Source: Paenibacillus sacheonensis
GTDB lineage: Bacteria > Bacillota > Bacilli > Paenibacillales > Paenibacillaceae
Reading direction: 5' to 3'
Length of the DNA: 64,000 bases
NCBI RefSeq assembly: GCF_009909195.1
Contig: NZ_JAAAMU010000008.1
Location: 1-64,000 of the forward strand
Positions 36,289-44,523 of the stretch are shown here, piece after piece. The notes under the pieces were generated by a model. That model saw only the letters and a program-made list of their open reading frames with translations. It was not told the origin of the DNA and made no database searches. The position numbers were made by a program, and so were the translations under genes. Within the stretch, counting starts at the first letter, position 1. Every line of letters starts with the position of its first letter.

Positions 36289-36348
36289 CAAGTGCGGCGA
36301 CAGCAAGGTATGCGCGATAGGCGATCGCACTGAGTTCCATCGCGCTTC

Positions 36349-36371
36349 AACCTCCTTCGGGAGGTTTTTTT
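36349..36371 (+). terminator. Terminator of the MFS gene
   Basis: AACCTCC-TTCG-GGAGGTT is followed by TTTTT, a compact UUCG-capped hairpin. Confidence 0.93.
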
Positions 36372-36381
36372 ATATATCCCA

Positions 36382-36410
36382 TTGCGAACAAGTGTTCGAT
36401 ATTATATACT
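36382..36410 (+). promoter_or_regulatory. Promoter with LexA-type box before VOC gene
   Basis: TTGCGA at 36382-36387 and TATACT at 36405-36410 are spaced by 17 bases. CGAACAAGTGTTCG at 36385-36398 overlaps the -35 element and the spacer and matches the Bacillus LexA consensus CGAAC-R-N-R-Y-GTTYG at every position. Transcription would start near 36417. Confidence 0.75.
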
Positions 36411-36488
36411 TGATTTGTGGCGATACTGGATAGGGTTGTTGACTCTTTGGATGCCCATACCAATCTAGAATCAGAGGAGCTGTTGATG

Positions 36489-36914
36489 ATGTCTTTGCGT
36501 CTGACCCCGTATTTCGTAATGAACGGCAATGCCCAGGAAGCGATCGAATTCTATGAGCGCGCGCTCGGCGCTTCGGTGCTGTTTAAGCAGACATTCGGCG
36601 AGATGCCGTCCAATCCCGACTACCCGCTGCCGGATTCCGCGAACAACCTGATCGGACATGCCATGATTAAGGTCGGCGAATCCGACTTGATGTTCTCCGA
36701 CACGTTCGGAGGCGATGAAGCCCGGATCGGCAATCAAGTGACGATCTGCATCACGCTGCAGGATGTCGAAGAGGCGCATCGCATCTTCAACGCGCTGTCC
36801 GACGGCGGACAAGTCGTCACGCCGCTCATGGAAACGCATTTCAGCCCTGCATATGGCAGCGTTACCGATAAATTCGGCATTACGTTCCAATTTTTCACCG
36901 AAGGCAAGATGTAA
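36489..36914 (+). CDS. VOC family protein (PhnB-like)
   Basis: The 141-residue product belongs to the vicinal oxygen chelate superfamily, in the PhnB-like branch: it begins SLRLTPYFVMNGNAQEAIEFYERALGA, has HAMIKVGESDLMFSD in the middle and ends with AYGSVTDKFGITFQFF. These proteins form dimers with paired beta-alpha-beta modules. Relatives include glyoxalase, bleomycin-binding and fosfomycin-resistance proteins, but PhnB-like members often lack known activity. ATG at 36489 is chosen with AGAGGAG 9 bases upstream (an ATG 3 bases earlier is also possible). The LexA-type box in its promoter suggests induction by DNA damage. Confidence 0.88.
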   Translation: MSLRLTPYFVMNGNAQEAIEFYERALGASVLFKQTFGEMPSNPDYPLPDSANNLIGHAMIKVGESDLMFSDTFGGDEARIGNQVTICITLQDVEEAHRIFNALSDGGQVVTPLMETHFSPAYGSVTDKFGITFQFFTEGKM

Positions 36915-37008
36915 TTGCTACGCTCAGGTCGCCATGACGATATGACAGGCTCATTTCGTTTTTGGCGGAGCGGCGCCATGCTTGTCTCTCATCAAGCGAT
37001 CGAACACG

Positions 37009-37050
37009 AACAAGGCTCTGCACGCCGATACGGCGCGCAGAGCCTTGTTT
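37009..37050 (-). terminator. Terminator of the GH99-like gene
   Basis: AACAAGGCTCTGC pairs with GCAGAGCCTTGTT in an almost continuous long stem. It follows the minus-strand gene at 37058 directly and can also stop VOC transcription. Confidence 0.85.
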
Positions 37051-37057
37051 GCGGTTA

Positions 37058-38188
37058 TCAGACACCGAATACCCGTTGGATGGCTTCCAAATAAGCCAAG
37101 CCGTTCTTCGTATCCGGCTCCAGATAGCTGCCTTCCGTCCATTCGTTCCACGCGTTGATCGTGAACGCGGGGAACCCGTTGAGGTCCTGCTCCAGGAACA
37201 GCTTCATCTGCTCCAGCGACGCTTGGAACCGCTCCGGCGTATTGCCTGACAGCATGCCCATGAACGGGTAGCCCAAATTGTCGAAGACATCGGACTGCAC
37301 GGTACGCGGCGAGGAATCCCAGCCCATCGTCACGTTCGGCAGATAAGGCAGTCCGTATTCGCGGGCGAATTTCTCCCAATCCGCGGCCGATTTCTCGGCA
37401 ATGTCGGCATACGGCGTCTCCGGGAACGAAGGCAGCTCCTGATGATGAATCCATACGTAAGAGGAGACGCTGTCGACGCCGAGGGCGGCCAGCATTTCAT
37501 TGCCGTTCGTGATCTTCTCTTCGCCCGGCAAGATCTGAACGCCCCAGACGACGGCATTTACATGCAGCTCGCCAAGCCCGGCCGCGCGCACGCGGTCCCG
37601 GAAATCCTCCAACGCCGCGCGCGTTTCCTCGATGCCGCCCAAGCCTTTCACGAGACTCATCAGCTCGTACACGGAGAAATACAGCTTGCCCTCTACCCGC
37701 CAGTAGTTCGGGCGCGTGAAGTAGGCAGCGATCATATGATCCGTCGCCTTCGTGAATGCTTCGCGGCTAACCGTTCCCTGCGCCAGCGTATTATACGGCT
37801 TGTTCCGAAGCGCCGGATGAATGTCGATCCAATCATGATTCGCCCACATGAGCGCGAATTTGAGCCGCTCGTTGTTGGCTGCGCCGAAGAACCCTTCCTC
37901 GAGCGCCCGTTCCAGATAAGGCCCGTCCTCGTACCAGTACCAATCAAAGATGAACGTATCCACGCCATGGTCGGCAGCGGCATCGATCTTCTGCGCCATG
38001 TGGTCCGGATTCGCTTCATCCGTATATCCCCACATCGGTACCTTCGGCAGATCATGCCCCTCGAATCGAGGCGTCGCCCGTTTCACGAGCTCCCATTCCG
38101 TCCAGTTCTCGCCATGCCAGGCTTCATTGCGCTTATCGACGTGATAATTCGGAAAATAATAGACCGCGACCTCGTACGGTTTCGTCAT
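37058..38188 (-). CDS. Glycoside hydrolase family 99-like / WbsX-type protein
   Basis: The 376-residue product resembles the WbsX/GH99-like TIM barrel proteins: VAVYYFPNYHVDKRNEAWHGENWTEWELVKRA at the start, FDWYWYEDGPYLERALEEGF, ALMWANHDW, and the ending FTINAWNEWTEGSYLEPD with the conserved acidic residues. In bacteria this domain is found in glycan-biosynthesis clusters and in hydrolases that act on alpha-mannosides; the substrate here is not known. It has no signal peptide. ATG at 38188 follows GGAGGGG. An AraC regulator and a TauE-type permease lie upstream on the same strand, so local regulation by the AraC protein is plausible. Confidence 0.85.
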   Translation of the reverse strand: MTKPYEVAVYYFPNYHVDKRNEAWHGENWTEWELVKRATPRFEGHDLPKVPMWGYTDEANPDHMAQKIDAAADHGVDTFIFDWYWYEDGPYLERALEEGFFGAANNERLKFALMWANHDWIDIHPALRNKPYNTLAQGTVSREAFTKATDHMIAAYFTRPNYWRVEGKLYFSVYELMSLVKGLGGIEETRAALEDFRDRVRAAGLGELHVNAVVWGVQILPGEEKITNGNEMLAALGVDSVSSYVWIHHQELPSFPETPYADIAEKSAADWEKFAREYGLPYLPNVTMGWDSSPRTVQSDVFDNLGYPFMGMLSGNTPERFQASLEQMKLFLEQDLNGFPAFTINAWNEWTEGSYLEPDTKNGLAYLEAIQRVFGV

Positions 38189-38400
38189 TCGTTAACCCCT
38201 CCAGCTGGTAAGAATCCGATTTGCTGACTTCATCGTACGCTACCGGACGGGTTCTGTATTTGGAGTGAGAGCGCCATCTTTTGCACAAACAGCGAAAGCA
38301 AGGGGGAAAAGGGGGATGACGAGTCGGCATCACGCCGTGGAGGTAGATTACCGTGTATCCACAACTGCAGGTTGATGCGAATTTTGCGCTTAAAGGCTCA

Positions 38401-39336
38401 TCATCCGTCGGCTGCCTGCTCCGAGCCCCGTAAGGAATCCGCGTAGGCCCGCGGCGGCAGACCCTCCAGTTTCTTGAATAAACGGCTGAAATAATGAAGA
38501 TCTTCATAGCCGCAGCGCTCCGCCACTTCCCCGATGGAGAGCCCGCCTAAGCGCAGCAGCTCCTTCGCCCGCTCCATGCGCACCCGGGTGAGATAGCGCG
38601 TCCACGATAATCCCGTCGCCTGCTTGAATAACGTCCGCGCGTACTTCAGCGTCATGCCGTAACGGCCGACGACCCGCTCCAGATCGGCCTCTGCCCGCAG
38701 GCCGGTGCCGTGCATGATAGCGATCATTTCAGCGATCATCGCTTTGTGCGGGTTGTCCTGCCGAATGCCTTCCGACGTGTGCGTCTCTTCCAGCAGCAGG
38801 CCGATGATGTCGAGCAGGCAGGCGCGCATGCGCGCTTGATAACCGAAGGGTTTGCGATCGAAAAGCGCTTGGAGGTCGACGAACCGCTCGCTGTACTTGT
38901 GCGAAGCGCCCGTCGAATAGAACGAAGGCAGCGCGAAGTCCGTAACGGTCTGCACCGGCCGCTCCAGCAGCTCTTCCTGCACGGGCACCTCGGGAAGATT
39001 CGCATAATCCACCTGCACGTAGATATCGTCGGAGAAATCCAGCTCCCGCCCCATATAGACCAGATCAAAATGGCAGGCGTAATACGCGAACGCCCCGCCC
39101 GCCGGCACCCGGCAAGCATTCAGCGTGAGCGGCGGAATGATATGAAGATCGCCAGCCCCGAGCAGCACTTCTTCGTCGCCGAGGGTGAAGAGCGCGCTGC
39201 CGCTTGTAATATAAATAAACTCGTAGTCATAAATGATCCGGCGCGGCACCCTGTACGTATCGTCGCCTTCATTGTAATGGACATAACGCACATAAGGGGC
39301 CAGCTGCTGCAGCCCGATCGGAATGGTCGTAGCCAG
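38401..39336 (-). CDS. AraC family regulator, CTG start
   Basis: The 311-residue product has an N-terminal cupin sensor (YEFIYITSGSALFTLGDEEVLLGAGDLHIIPP) and the two C-terminal HTH motifs of AraC regulators, the second as IGEVAERCGYEDLHYFSRLFKKLEG. Translation appears to start at CTG at 39336: the frame is closed by the TAG that also ends the upstream TauE gene 15 bases earlier, no ATG/GTG/TTG lies before GTG at 39291, and that GTG has no ribosome binding site. AAGGGGG lies 8 bases before the CTG. The N-terminal residues ATTIPIGLQQLAPYVR fit the family. It is co-transcribed after the permease gene; the GH99-like gene is downstream. Confidence 0.88.
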   Translation of the reverse strand: MATTIPIGLQQLAPYVRYVHYNEGDDTYRVPRRIIYDYEFIYITSGSALFTLGDEEVLLGAGDLHIIPPLTLNACRVPAGGAFAYYACHFDLVYMGRELDFSDDIYVQVDYANLPEVPVQEELLERPVQTVTDFALPSFYSTGASHKYSERFVDLQALFDRKPFGYQARMRACLLDIIGLLLEETHTSEGIRQDNPHKAMIAEMIAIMHGTGLRAEADLERVVGRYGMTLKYARTLFKQATGLSWTRYLTRVRMERAKELLRLGGLSIGEVAERCGYEDLHYFSRLFKKLEGLPPRAYADSLRGSEQAADG

Positions 39337-39351
39337 GCTCCCCGCCCCCTT

Positions 39352-40185
39352 CTAGGTCAAGATGATGCGCAGCGCGAACAGCAGCAGGGCGCCGCACATA
39401 ATGCGAATGAGCAGTACGCTGCCGATGCGGCGCGAGATGCGCGCCCCCAGCCAGCCGCCCAGCAGCGCACCCGGCGCCAGCGCCAAGACAAGCAGCCAAT
39501 CCCATTCGCCGCGGATGATATGCATGCCGCTTCCGAACAAGGCGGAGACGAAGATAACCGCCATCGAAGTGGCGGAAGCGATATGCGGCGGGAAGCGGAA
39601 CAGCAGCAGCATGGCCGGGATAAGCAGCACCCCGCCGCCGATGCCAAGCAGACCGGCAATGAGCCCGACCAATCCGCCGATGAGCAGCGCAGGCAGCGCA
39701 TTGAATCCGTATTCCTGCTGCGTCCCGTCTGCGTCGGTATAAGCGCGCACATAGCGCCATTTGCCTTGATAAGGCTTGATCCGGCTGCGAAGCAGCAGCA
39801 GGACGACCATGGACAGCATGAAATAGCCGAATAGTCGGCGAAAGGCATCCGGGTCGAAGAGCGCGGTCAAGCTTGCCCCGACCATCGACATCGGCCCGCT
39901 CGAAATCGCGAAGAAGAGCGCGCTTCGCAAATCCGCTTTGCCTTCCTTCACGAACGTCAACGTGGACGTAAACGACGTACAAACGAGCGTGCCGAGCGAT
40001 ACGCCGACCGCCATCGCCGTATCGATTTTCATGCCAAGCAAGGTCGGGCCAAGAAGGAGCAGCGCGGGCACGATAATCACCCCGCCGCCAAGACCGACGA
40101 TGGCTCCGAATGTCGAAGCCGCAAGGCCTAATACGAACATGGCAAGCAATGTGGACATGTCCCACATCATAACGGCTGGATACAC
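39352..40185 (-). CDS. TSUP family permease (TauE/SafE type)
   Basis: The 277-residue product has about eight membrane helices and two related halves, each with the TSUP-type Gly-rich helix start: STFGAIVGLGGGVIIVPALLL and LIAGLLGIGGGVLLIPAMLLLF. The family carries sulfite, sulfoacetate or other organosulfur and anionic compounds. GTG at 40185 is proposed because GAGGTG lies 7 bases upstream; ATG residues slightly later are alternatives. Its TAG overlaps the upstream border of the AraC reading frame, 15 bases before that gene's CTG start, so the two form an operon. Confidence 0.87.
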   Translation of the reverse strand: MYPAVMMWDMSTLLAMFVLGLAASTFGAIVGLGGGVIIVPALLLLGPTLLGMKIDTAMAVGVSLGTLVCTSFTSTLTFVKEGKADLRSALFFAISSGPMSMVGASLTALFDPDAFRRLFGYFMLSMVVLLLLRSRIKPYQGKWRYVRAYTDADGTQQEYGFNALPALLIGGLVGLIAGLLGIGGGVLLIPAMLLLFRFPPHIASATSMAVIFVSALFGSGMHIIRGEWDWLLVLALAPGALLGGWLGARISRRIGSVLLIRIMCGALLLFALRIILT

Positions 40186-40400
40186 GAATTCGCACCTCAT
40201 ATCGCATTTCATAATGGGTACCGCACATCCGTTTCGAGCGGCGACCGGCACGCTGCCAGGCCTCGGTTCGACAGCATATGACGGCTTCAGCGGATATAGG
40301 TACCATTATAGCGAACTAGCCGTTCTTTTCCCATCCATAGGCTTAGAATCGCATGATCAAGCGGTAAGCCATGCACGCGCTGCAAGTCCGATCCGCATGC

Positions 40401-40449
40401 AAAAATAAGGGCTTCCCCGCGTCCTCGCCGGACTTCGGGAAAGCCCTTA
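40401..40449 (-). terminator. Terminator of the Ala/Glu-rich gene
   Basis: AAGGGCTTTCCC and GGGGAAGCCCTT form the stem on the minus strand, followed by ATTTTT. Confidence 0.85.
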
Positions 40450-40472
40450 CCGTTTATTCGAAATGATCAAGA

Positions 40473-40778
40473 TCATGATTCCGCTTCTTCTCCCGCTGCC
40501 TCCTCGGCAGCAGCTTCGACTTCCTCTTCGGCAGCAGCTTCTTCAGCTTCTTCCTCGGATTCGCCGGCTTGCGATTCTTGCTCCTCGGATGCATCCGATG
40601 CATCGTCCGCTTCTTCGGCGGCTTCTTCGGATTCGTCGGCTGCTTCGGCTTCTTCAGCTGCTTCTTCAGCCGCTTCTTCCGCTGCTTCTTCGCTGGCTGC
40701 TGCGATCTCTTCAACCGCTTCGAGCTCGATAGAAGCTGCTTCGGCGTTCACCTCTACAATCTCTTCCTCATGGCTCAT
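40473..40778 (-). CDS. Highly acidic Ala/Glu-rich protein (101 aa)
   Basis: The product has 41 Glu, 4 Asp and 32 Ala among 101 residues and no Lys or Arg. It starts MSHEEEIVEVNAEAASIELE and then consists of irregular AEE and EEAAEEA repeats. It may be a long helix or be disordered; the charge is extreme. The start is firm, since AGGAGGTGAGTACC directly precedes ATG at 40778, one of the strongest ribosome binding sites in the window, and a terminator follows the stop. I do not recognise a function. Roles as a polyanion mimic, metal buffer or charge-balancing protein are only possibilities. Confidence 0.78.
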   Translation of the reverse strand: MSHEEEIVEVNAEAASIELEAVEEIAAASEEAAEEAAEEAAEEAEAADESEEAAEEADDASDASEEQESQAGESEEEAEEAAAEEEVEAAAEEAAGEEAES

Positions 40779-40789
40779 GGTACTCACCT

Positions 40790-41376
40790 CCTGGGCTTCG
40801 ATTACTATAATTGTAGCGCTTTCATAGAGGCAAACAAGGGTGTAAATTGTCGCAACCTGCCGCTTGGCAACTTTATTTTTAGATATTCCGCTTACCTGCC
40901 AAAGCTCGCTATAGGACGACAAAATACCCGCCAATCCATTGCGGGCGTTAGAGAGAAACGTTCTATTCTATGCAAATTGGTGCCGTTCTCCGCTGCGCAG
41001 GGCAGATATGAGCCGGGTCCGGGTGCGAGAGGGGCGGACCCTAATTCCGGCCATGGGGCTCCTCGAAGTTGGGCAAAGGGAACACACGATTTGGGAGCTC
41101 ATCTCCTCCATCTGGGTGAAGATTGAGCCTGATGGCGCGGTGTTAGAGGTCGAAAAGGCCAATCCTCTCTCCAGGAGGCCGGATTTATGCCTTTTGTGCA
41201 ACTTTAGAGACTCTTCCTCCCTTTGGGACGCCGAATTTGTGCCTTTTATGCAACTTTAGAGGCCCCAGGCTGTTTTCGATGGCTACCCGCCGAATTGAGG
41301 TTCGAAATTCCGGTGTCCGAAATCCTGCTCGTCCCCCCGGCGAAAACCGGCCCTTTCAATCAGTCCCCACAATAGC
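40790..41376. other. Gene-poor region with near-identical short repeats
   Basis: This stretch of almost 590 bases holds no gene I can support. A plus-strand frame at 40939-41259 lacks a ribosome binding site and depends on repeated sequence. Two direct repeats lie at 41178-41209 and 41230-41261. The left end may contain the promoter of the Ala/Glu-rich gene. Confidence 0.65.
41178..41261 (+). repeat. Pair of 32-bp direct repeats
   Basis: Both copies read GCCG(G/A)ATTT(A/G)TGCCTTTT, then (G/A)TGCAACTTTAGAG, with three substitutions, and are 52 bases apart. The sequence looks like a dispersed intergenic repeat, but only these two copies are in the window. Confidence 0.7.
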
Positions 41377-41404
41377 AAAAAAGGACAGCAATGGCTGCTG
41401 TCCT
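41377..41404 (-). terminator. Terminator of the 92-aa gene
   Basis: On the minus strand AAGGACAGCAG pairs with a 3' arm TTGCTGTCCTT and runs into TTTTTT. Confidence 0.88.
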
Positions 41405-41431
41405 TCTCCGCCTTTGATCCTCTTCGGCCGC

Positions 41432-41710
41432 TTAGTCGATGTAGCCGGCGATGCCTTTGTCCATCAGGTAGTCCATTTCCGCGTCCAAAATGTTCTCTAC
41501 CGTCAGCTCGTCCGATTTCAAACCCGGGCGGCTCAAAATATAGTCCGTCAGCTCGTCGCTGTCGATATTCACTTCGCCGTTCTTGTCTTCCTTCGCGCCG
41601 TTGATGAACGTCTGCTCGTGCTGCAGCACCTGCTCGATCAGCTTGGCGTCCGCCTTTGTTTTGCCGGCAATGTACTGCACCAGCTCGATCATGTTGATTT
41701 GCTCGCTCAC
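41432..41710 (-). CDS. Small acidic hypothetical protein (92 aa)
   Basis: The product is soluble and acidic, largely helical, with the sequence SEQINMIELVQYIAGKTKADAKL at its start and YLMDKGIAGYID at its end. I do not recognise the family. GTG at 41710 is chosen because AGGGGG lies 8 bases upstream; the longer frame that begins at 41749 has no such site. It is a single gene with its own terminator, lying downstream of the quinone oxidoreductase gene on the same strand. Confidence 0.75.
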   Translation of the reverse strand: MSEQINMIELVQYIAGKTKADAKLIEQVLQHEQTFINGAKEDKNGEVNIDSDELTDYILSRPGLKSDELTVENILDAEMDYLMDKGIAGYID

Positions 41711-41780
41711 TTCGGTTGCCCCCTGTGCATTATGGTCATGTAGCGCCATTGTAACACAGCGTCCCCGCGTACTCCAAAAA

Positions 41781-42776
41781 CTACGGGATCAACAGGATCT
41801 TACCCGTGCTCGTCCGGCTCTCGATAAGGCGGTGCGCATCCGCGCCATCCGCAAGCGAAAATATTCGCGGCGCTTCCAGCCTCAGCCTGCCCGCGAGCAC
41901 GTCCTCGAACAAGGAAGCCGACCGCGAGATCCGCGCTTCCGCCGTCGCGACATGGTTCCACAAGTCCCCGCCGGTCAGCGTCTTGCTCGCGTCCATCAGC
42001 ATCCGCGGATCGACGAGCGGCGGATCCCCGCCGGCCATGCCGAAGAACACGACCGTCCCGCGCGTGCGGACCGCCCGGAAACTGTCCATTAGCGTAGCGC
42101 CCACGGAATCGTAAGCGACGTCCATGCCGGGCTCGTCCATCCCAGGCTCGCCCCGGCCATGCGCGGCCGACCACCGCAGGCAGCCATCCGCCCAATCCTC
42201 ACCGTAGAGCAGCACTTCATCCGCGCCGGCCCGAAGCGCCGCTTCCCTCTTCTCCTCGCTGGACGTCAGCCCGAGCACGCGGGCGCCCTTGGCCTTGCAC
42301 AGCTGTACGAGCAGCTGGCCGACCCCGCCGGCAGCGGCATGAACCAGCACCCGGTCCTGCGGCCCGACGGCGAAGCTGTCGTTCGCCAGGTAATGGGCAG
42401 TCAGCCCTTGCAGCAGTACCGCGGCGGCAGTCTCGAAGCTGATCTCGTCCGGGAGCGGAATGACTTTATCCGCCGGGACGACGACGAGCTCCGCGTTGGC
42501 ATGCGGCGCGTCCGCAAAGCCGACGCGATCGCCGACTTGGACTCCGTTTACGTCTGGAGCTGCTTCTTCTATAACTCCCGCTCCCTCGTAGCCGAGGATA
42601 TAGGGCGGCTCACCGGCCAAATGGTAATGCCCGCGCCGTCGATAAACATCGGCGTAGTTGAGGCCGATCGCTTTCGTTCGTACCTTCACGGTTCCGGGCG
42701 CAAGCGCCGGATCGGCGATATCCTCGAGCGCCAGCACCTCCGGTCCGCCGAAGGCATGAAACACCAATGCTTTCAT
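41781..42776 (-). CDS. NADPH:quinone oxidoreductase, MDR family
   Basis: The 331-residue product is a zinc-free medium-chain reductase of the quinone oxidoreductase group. It has ALVFHAFGGPEVL at the start, GYEGAGVI and VGDRVGFA in the catalytic domain, the AAAGGVGQLLVQLCKAKGARVLG Rossmann turn for NADPH, and the closing HRLIESRTSTGKILL that is typical of QOR. The zinc-binding cysteines of alcohol dehydrogenases are absent. It would reduce quinones or enones by one or two electrons in the cytoplasm. GGAGGG precedes ATG at 42776. A short repeated GMDEPGMD motif in the middle looks like a local duplication. Confidence 0.92.
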   Translation of the reverse strand: MKALVFHAFGGPEVLALEDIADPALAPGTVKVRTKAIGLNYADVYRRRGHYHLAGEPPYILGYEGAGVIEEAAPDVNGVQVGDRVGFADAPHANAELVVVPADKVIPLPDEISFETAAAVLLQGLTAHYLANDSFAVGPQDRVLVHAAAGGVGQLLVQLCKAKGARVLGLTSSEEKREAALRAGADEVLLYGEDWADGCLRWSAAHGRGEPGMDEPGMDVAYDSVGATLMDSFRAVRTRGTVVFFGMAGGDPPLVDPRMLMDASKTLTGGDLWNHVATAEARISRSASLFEDVLAGRLRLEAPRIFSLADGADAHRLIESRTSTGKILLIP

Positions 42777-42877
42777 TTTGCGTATCCCTCCTGTCGTCTC
42801 TCTCTAGTGTAACCGAATCCCAAGAGAAGGATTTGGCGGGAGGCGCAAGGCTTGTTCGGTTCGAGAAGAAGGGCTGG

Positions 42878-43438
42878 TTATTTCGCGTCGCTCAGCAGCG
42901 CTTCGATATCGGCCGTCATGGACAACGGTTCGACCGTGGATTCGTAACGTCCCGCGACCTCGCCGCGGCGGTTGACGAGAAATTTCGTGAAGTTCCATTT
43001 GATGGAGTCGTCGCCCAACCACTCCGGAAGCTTCTCGCTCAGGAAGGAATGCAGCATCTTGCCGCTAGGCTCGTCGGTGTTGAAGCCGAGGAAGGGCGCC
43101 CGCTCCGTCAAGTGCCGGAAGACCGGATGGGCGTCCTCGCCCCGTACGTCCGTCTTGGCGAACAGCGGGAACGTCACGCCGTAATTCAACTGGCAGAAGC
43201 TTTGCACGTCGGAATTAGCCCCTGGCTCCTGCTCGCCGAATTGGTTAGAAGGAAACCCAAGAATGCGCAGGCCTTGATCGCCGAATTGCTCATGGAGCTT
43301 CTGCAGCTCCTCGTATTGGGGCGTGAATCCGCATTTGCTGGCCGTGTTGACGATGAGCAGCACCTCGCCTTTGTAATCCGCCAATGATTGCTCCTTGCCT
43401 TGAATGGTCGTCGCTTGCAGGTCGTATAGCGTTGTCAT
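42878..43438 (-). CDS. gpx: Glutathione-peroxidase-like thiol peroxidase
   Basis: The 186-residue enzyme reduces hydroperoxides, probably with thioredoxin or another thiol rather than glutathione. The catalytic tetrad is visible: Cys in NTASKCGFT (Cys, not selenocysteine), Gln in PSNQFGEQEP, and Trp/Asn in IKWNFTKFLV. A second Cys in FCQLNYGV is a possible resolving residue. ATG at 43438 follows GGAGG; the frame opens earlier at 43483 without support. A palindrome resembling OhrR operators lies about 35 bases upstream, which points to induction by organic peroxides. Confidence 0.94.
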   Translation of the reverse strand: MTTLYDLQATTIQGKEQSLADYKGEVLLIVNTASKCGFTPQYEELQKLHEQFGDQGLRILGFPSNQFGEQEPGANSDVQSFCQLNYGVTFPLFAKTDVRGEDAHPVFRHLTERAPFLGFNTDEPSGKMLHSFLSEKLPEWLGDDSIKWNFTKFLVNRRGEVAGRYESTVEPLSMTADIEALLSDAK

Positions 43439-43830
43439 GAACGTATTCCTCCAATTGATTTTTATAAATTTAATTGCATACAATTTAAATTGACTTTACC
43501 ATCCCCTGACGATGAAGTCAACCTCCATTCGAGGCATCTCAATCAACTCATGCGCCGGTTCGGGTGGAGCTATCGAAGCGTAACCGATACCTGCTTAGGT
43601 TGAATGTGCCGAACGTCAGGAGTAAAATAAAAGCCAACTAAGGTGCCCGCCACCATGGACTGTTCAGGTTGATTTCAGGTGCTAGGTTCACCCGCGCTGG
43701 GCGGCGGTCATGTGATGTACGAGATGCAGTTCTTGGCTCAACGCAACCATTTAGGCGTTATGTCGGGCACGGGATACAGTTCTCTTAGCCCGCCGACTAC
43801 ACGCTGTTCGATTCGAGAGGAGTTTACTTC
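43439..43830. other. Divergent intergenic region gpx-mqnB
   Basis: The left 60 bases are very AT-rich and hold the gpx promoter and operator. The remainder up to 43830 has no supported gene or hairpin. Confidence 0.7.
43472..43485 (-). promoter_or_regulatory. OhrR/MarR-like operator at gpx
   Basis: AATTG-CATA-CAATT is a perfect interrupted palindrome, 34 bases upstream of the gpx start. Its half-sites and the AAATT/AATTG extensions resemble Bacillus OhrR operators (TACAATT/AATTGTA). A TATAAA element lies immediately downstream on the minus strand. No OhrR gene is in the window. Confidence 0.55.
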
Positions 43831-44523
43831 ATGCAAAATAGGGATCGTACGATCCGCGGCCGCGTGCTCGTCGTAACCGCGGTCGACGCGGAGCGCGAAG
43901 CGGTGCTTCGCGGCGTCGCCGGCGACGATCGGTTTCACGTGATCGCCGCAGGCGTCGGCCCGGCGTCGGCCGCCGCGGGAACAGCCTTCGCGCTCGCGGC
44001 AGGCGGCGCAGCGGCAGCGGACGCCGACCGCTATGCGCTTGTAGTCAGCGCCGGCATCGCCGGGGGCTTCCCCGGCCGCGCAGCCGTCGGGTCCATCGTC
44101 GTGGCGAGCGACATCATCGCCGCCGACCTCGGAGCCGAGACCCCGGACGGCTTCGCCAGCGTGGACGAGCTCGGCTTCGGCTCGGCCCGTATCGCCGCCG
44201 ATGCCCGCATCGCGGGCGCCTTGGCCGCGGGCATCGCCGCGGCCGGTCTTCCGGTGAGCCTGGGACCCGTGCTCACCGTGTCCACCGCGACGGGCTCGGC
44301 CCATGCCGCCGCGGAGCATGAACGGCGCGTGCCGGGTGCCGCGGCTGAAGCCATGGAGGGCTTCGGCGCCGCCACGGCCGCGCGGCAGCTGGACTTGCCC
44401 GCGCTGGAGCTGCGGGCCATCTCCAACGCCGTCGGCCCGCGGGATCGGTCCGCTTGGCGGATCGGCGACGCATTGCAAGCGCTGGAACGCGCTAGCCAGA
44501 TTTTGAAAGAGGTGCTCGAATGA
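43831..44523 (+). CDS. mqnB: Futalosine hydrolase
   Basis: This 230-residue nucleosidase cleaves futalosine or its 6-amino form in the alternative menaquinone pathway. The fold and motifs are those of the MTAN/PNP family: VLVVTAVDAEREAV at the start, AAGVGPASAAAG for the phosphate-site loop, VSAGIAGGFPG, and EAMEGFGAA with the Glu that binds ribose. The protein is rich in Ala. ATG at 43831 follows GAGAGGAG. Its stop TGA overlaps the ATG of mqnD as ATGA, so both are translated as one unit. Confidence 0.93.
   Translation: MQNRDRTIRGRVLVVTAVDAEREAVLRGVAGDDRFHVIAAGVGPASAAAGTAFALAAGGAAAADADRYALVVSAGIAGGFPGRAAVGSIVVASDIIAADLGAETPDGFASVDELGFGSARIAADARIAGALAAGIAAAGLPVSLGPVLTVSTATGSAHAAAEHERRVPGAAAEAMEGFGAATAARQLDLPALELRAISNAVGPRDRSAWRIGDALQALERASQILKEVLE

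Noticed and set aside
40939-41259. Plus-strand 106-codon frame
   Set aside because: No ribosome binding site, direct repeats inside the frame, and no resemblance to a protein family.
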